DNA of 15,348 nt, taken from NCBI GenBank assembly GCA_964503685.1, contig CAZDAW010000087.1, forward strand, positions 1-15,348, written 5' to 3'. This document shows, piece by piece, positions 8,135 through 14,347 of this stretch. Numbering within the stretch: the stretch's first letter is position 1; each line of letters opens with the position of its first letter. This stretch comes from CAZDAW01 sp964503685. GTDB taxonomy: Bacteria > Chloroflexota > Anaerolineae > Anaerolineales > Anaerolineaceae. The translations under genes and the position numbers were made by a program. The notes beneath the pieces were generated by a model. That model did no database searches and was not told the origin of the DNA. It was given only the letters and a program-made list of their open reading frames with translations.

Positions 8135-10903
8135 TTATTTATCCCGCTCCAGGTCTTTAACACGCTGGATGAGCAAGTTTTGGGAATGCACGCCGAATTT
8201 GCGGTAGATGTTTTTGACGTGGGTTTTGGCGGTGTTGATGGAAATCATCAAGAGTTCGGCGATCTCTTTGGCGGTTTTACTCTGCAACAGGAGTTTTAAG
8301 ACCTCGCTTTCCCGGCTGCTTAAAGGCTCCTGCATCGGCAGCAGGGAAGTCACCCTGGGTTCAATTTCAAGCGGTAGATGCGCGCCTTCGGCGCATTCCA
8401 CTTCCATTTTACGGAGCAGTTTGTCAAGATAGGCAGCTATAACGGGGTTTTCTTTCCGTATTCTGCCGGCCGCCGGCGAGCGGTCGAATTCACACAGCAG
8501 GTCTTTCATCAGGTCGCCTTCGTTGCTGAACATACGGATAAATCCTTCCTTATATCCGCTGTTCAACGCTTCATTGATGGTTTGCAGGGCAGTTTCGATT
8601 TGCCGGTTTCCGTATTGCGCCAGGGCCAGCAGGATTTTTGCTTCCAGCTTGCGGACGTTCCATTCGGTCGGTTTGAGTTCCGCCGTCAGGCGGTTCAATT
8701 CATCGGCTGCTGCGGCGTATTCCTGGCGGCCGAGCAGAATGCGGGCGTGGGCGAGTTTGCCGGGGATGGATTTGAACGTTTCGGCGTTGAGGTAATCATC
8801 TTCTTCTTCAAACCAGTCGCGTATACCCTCCAGACGCGCCACGGTCCGCAAGAATCTGACTCTGACGTCGATGATTTCGAGAGGGGGCGGATACCCGTTG
8901 CTGATCAATTCGCGGTAACTGGCTTCAGCCAGTTCAAAGTAATGAGCGGCTGCTTCGATTTCAGCTTTGGACAGGAAATAATTGACGAGGTACAGGCAGC
9001 GTGAAATATGGCTGATCCAGGCTGATTCGCTGGCGATCGTTTTCCCAAAATTAGCGATGACATCTTTGGCCAGTTCGTCGGCGTCTTTAAAATCCTGTTC
9101 CAGGGCAATTTCGAGCAATCCGGATTGGGCGAGGGTGATCGTGGCGCTCTCCAGTTTGTATTTGGTGGCAAAATTGAAGGCGTGCATAAATTCTTTGATG
9201 GCTTCGGTCAGGCGTCCCTGGTTCTTCAGAACGAAGGCTATGGCGGAGGTTGAATGAAGATGCCCGTAGAGGAAATTATTTTTTGACCCCAACTGGCGGC
9301 CCAACTCGTACATCTCGATCGCCCGGCTGAGCTCGCCCAGCAACTCGTGGCCGATGCCGATGGCATGCACGAGCATTGCGTAAAGGTAGTTGCTGTCTTT
9401 CGATTTGTCGCTGATCAGCCTGACGCCCTGCGCCGTGCCCTGGCGGGAATCGCCGGCTATGCACTCGACGGCCGCCCGGATGGCGCTGATTTCCCAGGTC
9501 AGTTTTTTAATTTCGGCGGGGTCCTGGCGCCGGGCGGTTTCGTTGCTGATGATCGCTTCCGTTTTTTGCAAAATAGACTCCACCATCTCGTACTGCGATT
9601 GGAGAAAACAGGCAGCGGCGTTGTAAATCCCCAGGCTCGGACGCAGTTCAAGCAGGTGGTCGGGAATGGCGTTGATCCAGTGGATCAGGCGGCTGAGGTC
9701 GAAATTGTTGATCGCTTTTAAGGCCAGCGAGTCGATGAGTTCGGCTGCTTTCTCCATCTGGTTCATTGTCAGGGTATGCACCACCGCCTTGTCGGGATAA
9801 CCGTTTGCCATATACCAGTCCACCGCTTTGCTGTGCAGGTTCTGTATTTCAGCGGGGTAGGTTTTTTCCAGTTGACGTTTCAGGGCGCTGGAAAACAGGG
9901 GATGCCAGCGGTACCAGGAACCTTTTTTATCCAGAGGGGTGATGAACAGATTGGCGGCATGGATCCGATCGATGACGGCCTGGCTGTTACTGACGCCCAT
10001 CAGTGAGTTGCACAGATCGGCGCAAAACTCGGACAGGATCGAAGTCTTGATCAAAAATTCCCGGGTTTGAGCGTCCTGCTGTGAGATCACCTCTTCAGAA
10101 AAGAAATCGGGGAATTCGTCGCTGTCTTCGAGCCGGGAAAGGATATCCGCGCTGTGGGGGAAATGATTGGAAATGACGATGGCGGCAAGTTGAAGCCCGG
10201 CGACCCAGCCCTGAGTTGCTTTGTAAATTTCGTTGATGAAGCGCGGCGTCTTTTCCAGGTTGGCAACGTCCGTCAGATATTTTCTGGTTTCATCCAGAGT
10301 AAAGGTGAGTTCAGCGATATCCAGTTCGGTCAGCCTGCCCTGCATGCGCAGCCGCATAAGGGGCAGCGGGGGTTTGACGCGGCCGGCCACAACAAGGTGA
10401 ATGTTGCGCGGCTGGTTTTCGATGAAGTAGGCAAGGCTTTTATGGACCTGATCGTTCGTGATGACGTGATAATCGTCGAGAATCAGGTTGATTGAATAGG
10501 GCAGGCTGCCGATTTCATTGATCAATGGGATCAGACGGGTGAAATCGAGCGGGTCGTATCCATGCTGGGTCAATCTTGCCGGGTCGAATTCGAGTTGTGG
10601 GATAGCCTTATTGAGCGCCGAAATGATATACGTCCAGAACCTGAAAGAGGAATTATCAAATATATCGAGTGTGACCCAGGCGAAGCGATTTTCAGGTGAT
10701 GCAGAAAAGGATAGCCATTCGCCCAGCAGAGTCGTTTTGCCATAGCCGGCGGGCGCGATGATGACGGTGAATTGCCGTTCTGTCTTGTTTTGCAGCAAGC
10801 CGGTCAATGCGTCGCGGCGAACAATGCGCTGCGCCAAATTGGGCAGCTCAAGTTTTGTGTGCAGCAGGGGTTCATTGATGGGTGGATTGATATTTGTGAC
10901 CAT
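8135..10903 (-). CDS. MalT-like ATP-dependent LuxR-family transcriptional regulator
   Basis: This 922-residue STAND-type regulator has the MalT layout. The N-terminus LLHTKLELPNLAQRIVRRDAL (about 13-33) leads into an NTPase domain with Walker A APAGYGKTT (50-58) and Walker B NLILDDYH (139-146), followed by HLVVAGRVKPPLPLMRLRMQGRL. A long TPR-like helical region (about 340-830) would bind the inducer and mediate self-assembly. A C-terminal LuxR helix-turn-helix (about 861-922) carries SSRESEVLKLLLQSKTAKEIAELL and INTAKTHVKNIYRKFGV. Family knowledge: ATP and ligand drive oligomerisation and activation of promoters with tandem sites. The ATG is preceded by an in-frame stop, so the start is secure although its ribosome site is weak. 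It is divergent from the flavoprotein-cytochrome operon, which makes that operon its most likely target. The ligand is unknown. Confidence 0.94.
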   Translation of the reverse strand: MVTNINPPINEPLLHTKLELPNLAQRIVRRDALTGLLQNKTERQFTVIIAPAGYGKTTLLGEWLSFSASPENRFAWVTLDIFDNSSFRFWTYIISALNKAIPQLEFDPARLTQHGYDPLDFTRLIPLINEIGSLPYSINLILDDYHVITNDQVHKSLAYFIENQPRNIHLVVAGRVKPPLPLMRLRMQGRLTELDIAELTFTLDETRKYLTDVANLEKTPRFINEIYKATQGWVAGLQLAAIVISNHFPHSADILSRLEDSDEFPDFFSEEVISQQDAQTREFLIKTSILSEFCADLCNSLMGVSNSQAVIDRIHAANLFITPLDKKGSWYRWHPLFSSALKRQLEKTYPAEIQNLHSKAVDWYMANGYPDKAVVHTLTMNQMEKAAELIDSLALKAINNFDLSRLIHWINAIPDHLLELRPSLGIYNAAACFLQSQYEMVESILQKTEAIISNETARRQDPAEIKKLTWEISAIRAAVECIAGDSRQGTAQGVRLISDKSKDSNYLYAMLVHAIGIGHELLGELSRAIEMYELGRQLGSKNNFLYGHLHSTSAIAFVLKNQGRLTEAIKEFMHAFNFATKYKLESATITLAQSGLLEIALEQDFKDADELAKDVIANFGKTIASESAWISHISRCLYLVNYFLSKAEIEAAAHYFELAEASYRELISNGYPPPLEIIDVRVRFLRTVARLEGIRDWFEEEDDYLNAETFKSIPGKLAHARILLGRQEYAAAADELNRLTAELKPTEWNVRKLEAKILLALAQYGNRQIETALQTINEALNSGYKEGFIRMFSNEGDLMKDLLCEFDRSPAAGRIRKENPVIAAYLDKLLRKMEVECAEGAHLPLEIEPRVTSLLPMQEPLSSRESEVLKLLLQSKTAKEIAELLMISINTAKTHVKNIYRKFGVHSQNLLIQRVKDLERDK

Positions 10904-10983
10904 TGCGCTGATCTTTAATCAAGTCATACCGACAAAAAAGTTATATTTCAGTTGTGAGTATAAATAAAAAGTTAACCCACGCG

Positions 10984-11003
10984 ATCACCCTGTAATCACC
11001 CTG
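10984..11003. promoter_or_regulatory. Tandem ATCACCCTG repeats, candidate operator for the MalT-like regulator
   Basis: ATCACCCTG occurs at 10984-10992 and again at 10995-11003, an 11-base period that puts both copies on one DNA face. On the minus strand each reads CAGGGTGAT; its GGGTGA core is one base from the GGA(G/T)GA core described for E. coli MalT boxes. The pair lies just upstream of a candidate promoter for the flavoprotein gene and within the divergent region. A second pair, TGCGATTT, occurs at 11007-11014 and 11024-11031. The role is inferred. Confidence 0.5.
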
Positions 11004-11012
11004 AAGTGCGAT

Positions 11013-11040
11013 TTGTATCAAAATGCGATTTCATTATACT
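11013..11040 (+). promoter_or_regulatory. Candidate sigma-70-type promoter for the flavoprotein-cytochrome operon
   Basis: A -10-like TATACT at 11035-11040 has a weak -35-like TTGTAT at 11013-11018, 16 bases upstream. The weak -35 fits an activator-dependent promoter, and the tandem repeats at 10984-11003 sit where a class I activator would bind. A transcript from here would have a leader of roughly 130 bases including the short ORF at 11119. Confidence 0.45.
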
Positions 11041-11118
11041 TGAAAATACAGGATTTTGTTTCGAGAAATGCCTTCTTCTGATTCGCGTCTGTTGAGATGG
11101 TCAGGAGGAGGAATTTTG

Positions 11119-11175
11119 ATGAACAATCCGGTTAGGCGATATTCTGCAAGTCAATTTTTTTTCAAAGGAGAATAA
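11119..11175 (+). CDS. 18-codon leader ORF ending one base before the flavoprotein start
   Basis: A short ORF encodes MNNPVRRYSASQFFFKGE. It has an excellent ribosome site, GGAGGAGG at 11104-11111 followed by AATTTTG before the ATG. Its TAA (11173-11175) lies one base before the flavoprotein ATG at 11177, and the flavoprotein's own ribosome site (AAAGGAG, 11164-11170) lies inside it. Ribosomes leaving this ORF would be placed on the next start, so translational coupling or leader-peptide control is plausible. It could also be chance. No known peptide family was recognised. Confidence 0.45.
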   Translation: MNNPVRRYSASQFFFKGE

Positions 11176-11176
11176 A

Positions 11177-12823
11177 ATGACTAAAGAAGAGAAGGAAGCA
11201 AAAATCAGCCGTAGAGATTTTCTAAAGGGGGCAGCTGTTGGCGCAACCGCCGTCGCCGGCAGCGTGGTTATTTCTTCTTGCGCGCCAAAGGTGGCAGAAA
11301 CACCTGCGCCTGCTGTCGAATCAGAGGCGCCGGCAGCGGCCGCTCCGGCCGGAGCGCCAGCGGCGCCGTCTTGCGGGCCTTCGTTCCTCACGCCGCCTGC
11401 CCCAATTGCCGCCGCCGATATTAAAAGCACGGTGGACGGGGAGATTGTTGTGGTGGGCGCCGGCGTGTGCGGCTTGATGGCCGCCTATACTGCCGCTAAG
11501 GCAGGCGCCAAGACCATCATCATCGAAAAGTCTGAAACCTTCAACGCCCGCGGCGGGCATAATGCTGCCCTGCGCAGCAAGATACAGCTCGCTGAAGGCC
11601 TGGATTACGATCCCAAGAAGGTGGTTCGAGAACTTACCAAATGGGCCAGCAACCAGGTGGATGTCGGTCAGTTGATGCTTTGGGCGGAGAATTGCAGTCC
11701 GATTATGGACGAGTTAATTGATATGGCTGCCGAGAATAATATCGAAGTGATGCGCTGGGGGAACGATGTACCCAACCAGTACTATCCTGAATACAAGACG
11801 GTGCACATGTTCGGCGGTATGGATCAGAAGATCCTGGCTGGAATGCTCGAAGGAGCTGCCAAGAAAGCCGGGGCAGACTTCCACTACAGCACCCCGGCTG
11901 CGCAACTGGTTAAGGATGATTCGGGGCGTGTGACGGGCGTAATCGCCAAGGGCCCCGATGGCGCTTATGTTCAATTCAACGCCGCCAAGGCAGTCATCCT
12001 GTGCACCGGAGATTACGGCAATGATCCCGAAATGGTTTCATATTACTGTCCTAAGGCTGCCATTGTGGACGTGAATGTTTATACGCCCCCGGTCAACACC
12101 GGCGACGGCCAGAAAATGGGAATGTGGATCGGGGCCGCCATGCAGCCTGAGATGCCGCATACCCCCATGGTTCATAACCTGGGCGCAGCGCCTTTCTCCG
12201 GCAATCCTTTCCTGCGCGTCAATATCGAAGGCCTGCGTTATGAGAATGAAGATGTTCCCATTCCTTCGATGGCAAATTCCGCCCAGCTCCAGCCGGGCCA
12301 TAAGACTTGGACGATCTATGATGCGAGCTTCGAAGAAGACCTGCCCAAGATGGGCGTCAGCTTCTCCAGGACGAACGCCGTAACCGATAACACCAAGAAG
12401 AGCATGGATGCCGCCCTCGATAGTGGGTCGCTCATCAAAGCCGATACGCTGGACGAACTCGCCGAAAAAATGGGCGTACCGGTCGATGCTTTTAAGGCCA
12501 CTGTTGCCCGCTATAATGAACTGGCAGCCAAAGGCAGCGATGATGATTTCGGCAAGGATGCGGCGATGATGACAGCCATCGATACGGCGCCGTTCTATGC
12601 CGCCTATAACTCGCTCGCTTTGCTGATTGCCCTGGGCGGTCTTGATGTCAATCACAAGTTCCAGGTTCTCGACAAAGATCATAAGGTCATTCCGGGACTG
12701 TATGCGGCCGGCAATTGCGCGGGCAACTTCTTTGCCAACGATTATCCGGTAATCGTTCCAGGAATGAGCCACAGCCGCGCCTGGACGACCGGAAGACTGG
12801 CCGCCGCGAACGCATTGGAATAA
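11177..12823 (+). CDS. Tat-exported FAD-dependent reductase of the fumarate reductase/ketosteroid dehydrogenase superfamily
   Basis: This 548-residue flavoprotein is exported folded. The twin-arginine signal is SRRDFLKG (11-18) with a hydrophobic stretch to about 33. ISSC with Cys35 resembles a lipobox, so it may be a lipoprotein. An Ala/Pro-rich spacer (about 40-78) follows. The FAD-binding fold starts at EIVVVGAGVCGLMAAYTAAK (89-108) with Glu117 ending the second strand, and ARGGHNA (124-130) is the usual flavin-contact loop. NIEGLRYENE (349-358) matches the family G-x-R-[FY]-x-N-E element, and GLYAAGNCAG (507-516) is the C-terminal FAD motif. The HHTMGG-type fumarate-binding histidine before the GGL is absent (ALLIALGGLDV), so the acceptor is probably not fumarate. 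There is no FMN-bind domain or haem motif, so electrons must come from a partner, presumably the cytochrome encoded next. The start has an ideal AAAGGAG six bases upstream. Confidence 0.92.
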   Translation: MTKEEKEAKISRRDFLKGAAVGATAVAGSVVISSCAPKVAETPAPAVESEAPAAAAPAGAPAAPSCGPSFLTPPAPIAAADIKSTVDGEIVVVGAGVCGLMAAYTAAKAGAKTIIIEKSETFNARGGHNAALRSKIQLAEGLDYDPKKVVRELTKWASNQVDVGQLMLWAENCSPIMDELIDMAAENNIEVMRWGNDVPNQYYPEYKTVHMFGGMDQKILAGMLEGAAKKAGADFHYSTPAAQLVKDDSGRVTGVIAKGPDGAYVQFNAAKAVILCTGDYGNDPEMVSYYCPKAAIVDVNVYTPPVNTGDGQKMGMWIGAAMQPEMPHTPMVHNLGAAPFSGNPFLRVNIEGLRYENEDVPIPSMANSAQLQPGHKTWTIYDASFEEDLPKMGVSFSRTNAVTDNTKKSMDAALDSGSLIKADTLDELAEKMGVPVDAFKATVARYNELAAKGSDDDFGKDAAMMTAIDTAPFYAAYNSLALLIALGGLDVNHKFQVLDKDHKVIPGLYAAGNCAGNFFANDYPVIVPGMSHSRAWTTGRLAAANALE

Positions 12824-12852
12824 GTCTTTTCTGAATTTTTTATAGCCACAAT

Positions 12853-12903
12853 GATTACTGGGTAGTATAATTGTTTACTAGTGAATGGTACTACCCAGTA
12901 ATC
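12853..12903. repeat. Perfect 15-bp inverted repeat between flavoprotein and cytochrome genes
   Basis: GATTACTGGGTAGTA (12853-12867) is the exact reverse complement of TACTACCCAGTAATC (12889-12903), with a 21-base spacer. It occupies most of the 108-base intercistronic gap and ends about ten bases before the cytochrome ribosome site (GAAAGG, 12915-12920). No T run follows, so it is not a standard terminator. The left arm runs into a perfect TATAAT at 12866-12871 with no good -35. It may be an mRNA-stabilising or processing hairpin, an operator, or a partial attenuator. Confidence 0.85.
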
Positions 12904-12931
12904 TCTATTGGCGAGAAAGGTTTTTTATTTT

Positions 12932-13531
12932 ATGGAAGAAACAACACAAAATAAAGTTCAAGAGACTCCGGAAGTCAAAGAAGAAGTTAAAAAAAACCGC
13001 AAAAAGTCAGCCTGGCCCATTATTGGAATTATTGTCCTGGTGCTTGTGGTGATTGGCGGAGCAGCCGGGGGGTATATGATTCACCTTTCCAATACCAGCC
13101 CGCAATTCTGCGCCACCTGCCACATTATGGAACCGAATGTGACCTCGTATCTGACCAGCAACGATCTGGATAATGTGCATTATCAGGCCGGGGTGGCGTG
13201 CAAGGAATGCCATGATTATCCACTGGATGCTGAGATTACCAGTGGTGTGAAATATCTGATCGGGGATTACACGGTGGATGAAGAGGGCAAGCTGCTGCCG
13301 GTTACCTACGACAATGATATCTGTCTGAAGTGTCATATCAGTTACGAGCATGTGGCGGCGTCCACAGATTTTCTCGCCCGGAATCCACACGACAGCCACA
13401 ACGGTCAATTGCCCTGCAAGACCTGCCATGTTTCGCACGGCGACCAGATCGATTATTGCTCTCAGTGCCACGACAACGGTTTTCAGCGGCTGGTGGGTGA
13501 AGAGATCAAGGATCGCGGCACCATCCCATAA
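12932..13531 (+). CDS. NapC/NrfH-like membrane-anchored c-type cytochrome with five haem motifs
   Basis: This 199-residue protein has a charged N-terminus, one TM anchor (about 28-50) and an external haem domain. CxxCH motifs start at residues 60 (CATCH), 90 (CKECH), 131 (CLKCH), 162 (CKTCH) and 176 (CSQCH). The first, in SPQFCATCHIME, has the NrfH/NapC pattern with CHxM close to the membrane. Members of that family take electrons from quinol and hand them to a periplasmic reductase. Canonical NrfH and many NapC-type domains carry four haems, so the fifth is notable. A TTG at 12908 is in frame, but the ATG at 12932 follows AGAAAGG by 11 bases and is preferred. It follows the flavoprotein on the same strand, so it is the probable electron donor to it. 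Cytochrome c maturation genes are not in the window. Confidence 0.93.
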   Translation: MEETTQNKVQETPEVKEEVKKNRKKSAWPIIGIIVLVLVVIGGAAGGYMIHLSNTSPQFCATCHIMEPNVTSYLTSNDLDNVHYQAGVACKECHDYPLDAEITSGVKYLIGDYTVDEEGKLLPVTYDNDICLKCHISYEHVAASTDFLARNPHDSHNGQLPCKTCHVSHGDQIDYCSQCHDNGFQRLVGEEIKDRGTIP

Positions 13532-13559
13532 ATCGCTGGCAGGCTTTCGATGATTAAAT

Positions 13560-13585
13560 AAAAAATCCCCATTTGGGGATTTTTT
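13560..13585. terminator. Bidirectional intrinsic terminator between cytochrome and tat genes
   Basis: AAAAATCCCC (13561-13570) pairs perfectly with GGGGATTTTT (13575-13584) around an ATTT loop, with one more A-T pair outside. A and T runs on both sides let it end both the flavoprotein-cytochrome operon and the opposing tat operon, whose last stop codon touches the hairpin. Confidence 0.92.
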
Positions 13586-14014
13586 TTATTTAATTTCTTC
13601 CGATGCGGGGGAAGTTTCAGCGGAGGGTGAATCGGATACCTCTTTTGATTTTTCTTTTTCTTCTTCTTCTTTCAATTCTTTTTGCATTTCTTTGTCGGCC
13701 TCTTTGATTGGCTCTTCAACTTCCTTGATCAATTCGGTCATCGAAGCGGCCAGTGTGCTTTGTATGCCTTTGGAATGCTGATTGAGGTCACGGATGGTTT
13801 CGTCCAATTGGGCTTCCTTAGCGATCATTTTGGGCAGTTCGCTTAATTCGTTGCGCGTAGCCCAAACCTCCTGCCAATAAGGCGATTTGGAAACCTTGCG
13901 GATAAACGCGCCGATCTCTCTGGCGGTTTTCACCATGTTACCTGGCCCAAAAATTATCAGGGCAAGGATGAGGATCAGGAATATTTCTCCTATTCCGAGG
14001 TTCAGGAAGTTCAT
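13586..14014 (-). CDS. tatB: TatB-like (TatA/B family) twin-arginine translocase subunit
   Basis: This 142-residue protein has the TatA/B layout: a very short N-terminus, one TM helix (about 5-22) with Glu10 at its start, the hinge FGPG (22-25), an amphipathic helix (about 27-42), and a long acidic tail (about 115-142, rich in E and K). The length and FGPG hinge favour TatB, which sits with TatC in the substrate-receptor complex. However, TatA and TatB cannot be fully separated by sequence alone, so the symbol is tentative. It is the last gene of a minus-strand tatC-tatA-tatB-like set, 36 bases after tatA. No clear ribosome site precedes the ATG, which suggests coupling to tatA translation. 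Confidence 0.82.
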   Translation of the reverse strand: MNFLNLGIGEIFLILILALIIFGPGNMVKTAREIGAFIRKVSKSPYWQEVWATRNELSELPKMIAKEAQLDETIRDLNQHSKGIQSTLAASMTELIKEVEEPIKEADKEMQKELKEEEEKEKSKEVSDSPSAETSPASEEIK

Positions 14015-14050
14015 ACAGTCAATTCAGCCGGAAATGAGATGAGCAACTGG

Positions 14051-14239
14051 TTATTCTTTTTCTTTCTTGGCTTCGTCTTTATTGTTGTCTTTATCTTCGT
14101 CGCCTTTTAACCCCTCGCGGAACGAACGGATGGCGCTGCCGATTTCGCCGCTGATCTTTGAAACCCGGCCAACGCCAAAAATGAGGACGACAATGACGAG
14201 GATGATGATGAGTTCGGGGACGCCTAGTCTGAATGGCAT
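14051..14239 (-). CDS. tatA: Sec-independent translocase protein TatA
   Basis: This 62-residue protein is typical of TatA/E: LGVPELIIILVIVVLIFGVG forms the single TM helix with Glu9 at its start and an FG hinge (residues 21-22), then an amphipathic helix (KISGEIGSAIRSFREGLKG) and a charged tail. TatA oligomers make the passage for folded proteins after TatBC binds the twin-arginine signal. GGAG lies nine bases before the ATG. The neighbours are tatC upstream and the tatB-like gene downstream; the Tat substrate flavoprotein is encoded about 1.2 kb away on the other strand. Confidence 0.93.
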   Translation of the reverse strand: MPFRLGVPELIIILVIVVLIFGVGRVSKISGEIGSAIRSFREGLKGDEDKDNNKDEAKKEKE

Positions 14240-14278
14240 AATTATTTCTCCAATTTTAATTTGCTTATTTTTATCCTG

Positions 14279-14308
14279 GTTGCTGTGTGCGTGTTGGATG
14301 GCAGCAAC
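14279..14308 (-). repeat. Small intercistronic hairpin between tatC and tatA
   Basis: GTTGCTG (14279-14285) is the exact reverse complement of CAGCAAC (14302-14308), separated by 16 bases, within the 108-base tatC-tatA gap. No T run follows on the minus strand. It could limit readthrough or protect the upstream message, which would suit the greater need for TatA, but its role is unproven. Confidence 0.35.
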
Positions 14309-14347
14309 TTGAGTTATTTTACTACATTATGCGCCAAATTGGTTTTT

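Noticed and set aside
8378..9004. 208-residue plus-strand ORF opposite the MalT-like gene
   Set aside because: Composition is that of an antisense frame of a GC-rich gene, and there is no start signal.
12038..12772. 244-residue minus-strand ORF opposite the flavoprotein
   Set aside because: No ribosome site or recognisable domain, and fully antisense to the FAD enzyme.
12908..12931. TTG start giving a 207-residue cytochrome
   Set aside because: The ATG at 12932 has a ribosome site (AGAAAGG) at workable spacing; the extension MARKVFYF would contain that site.
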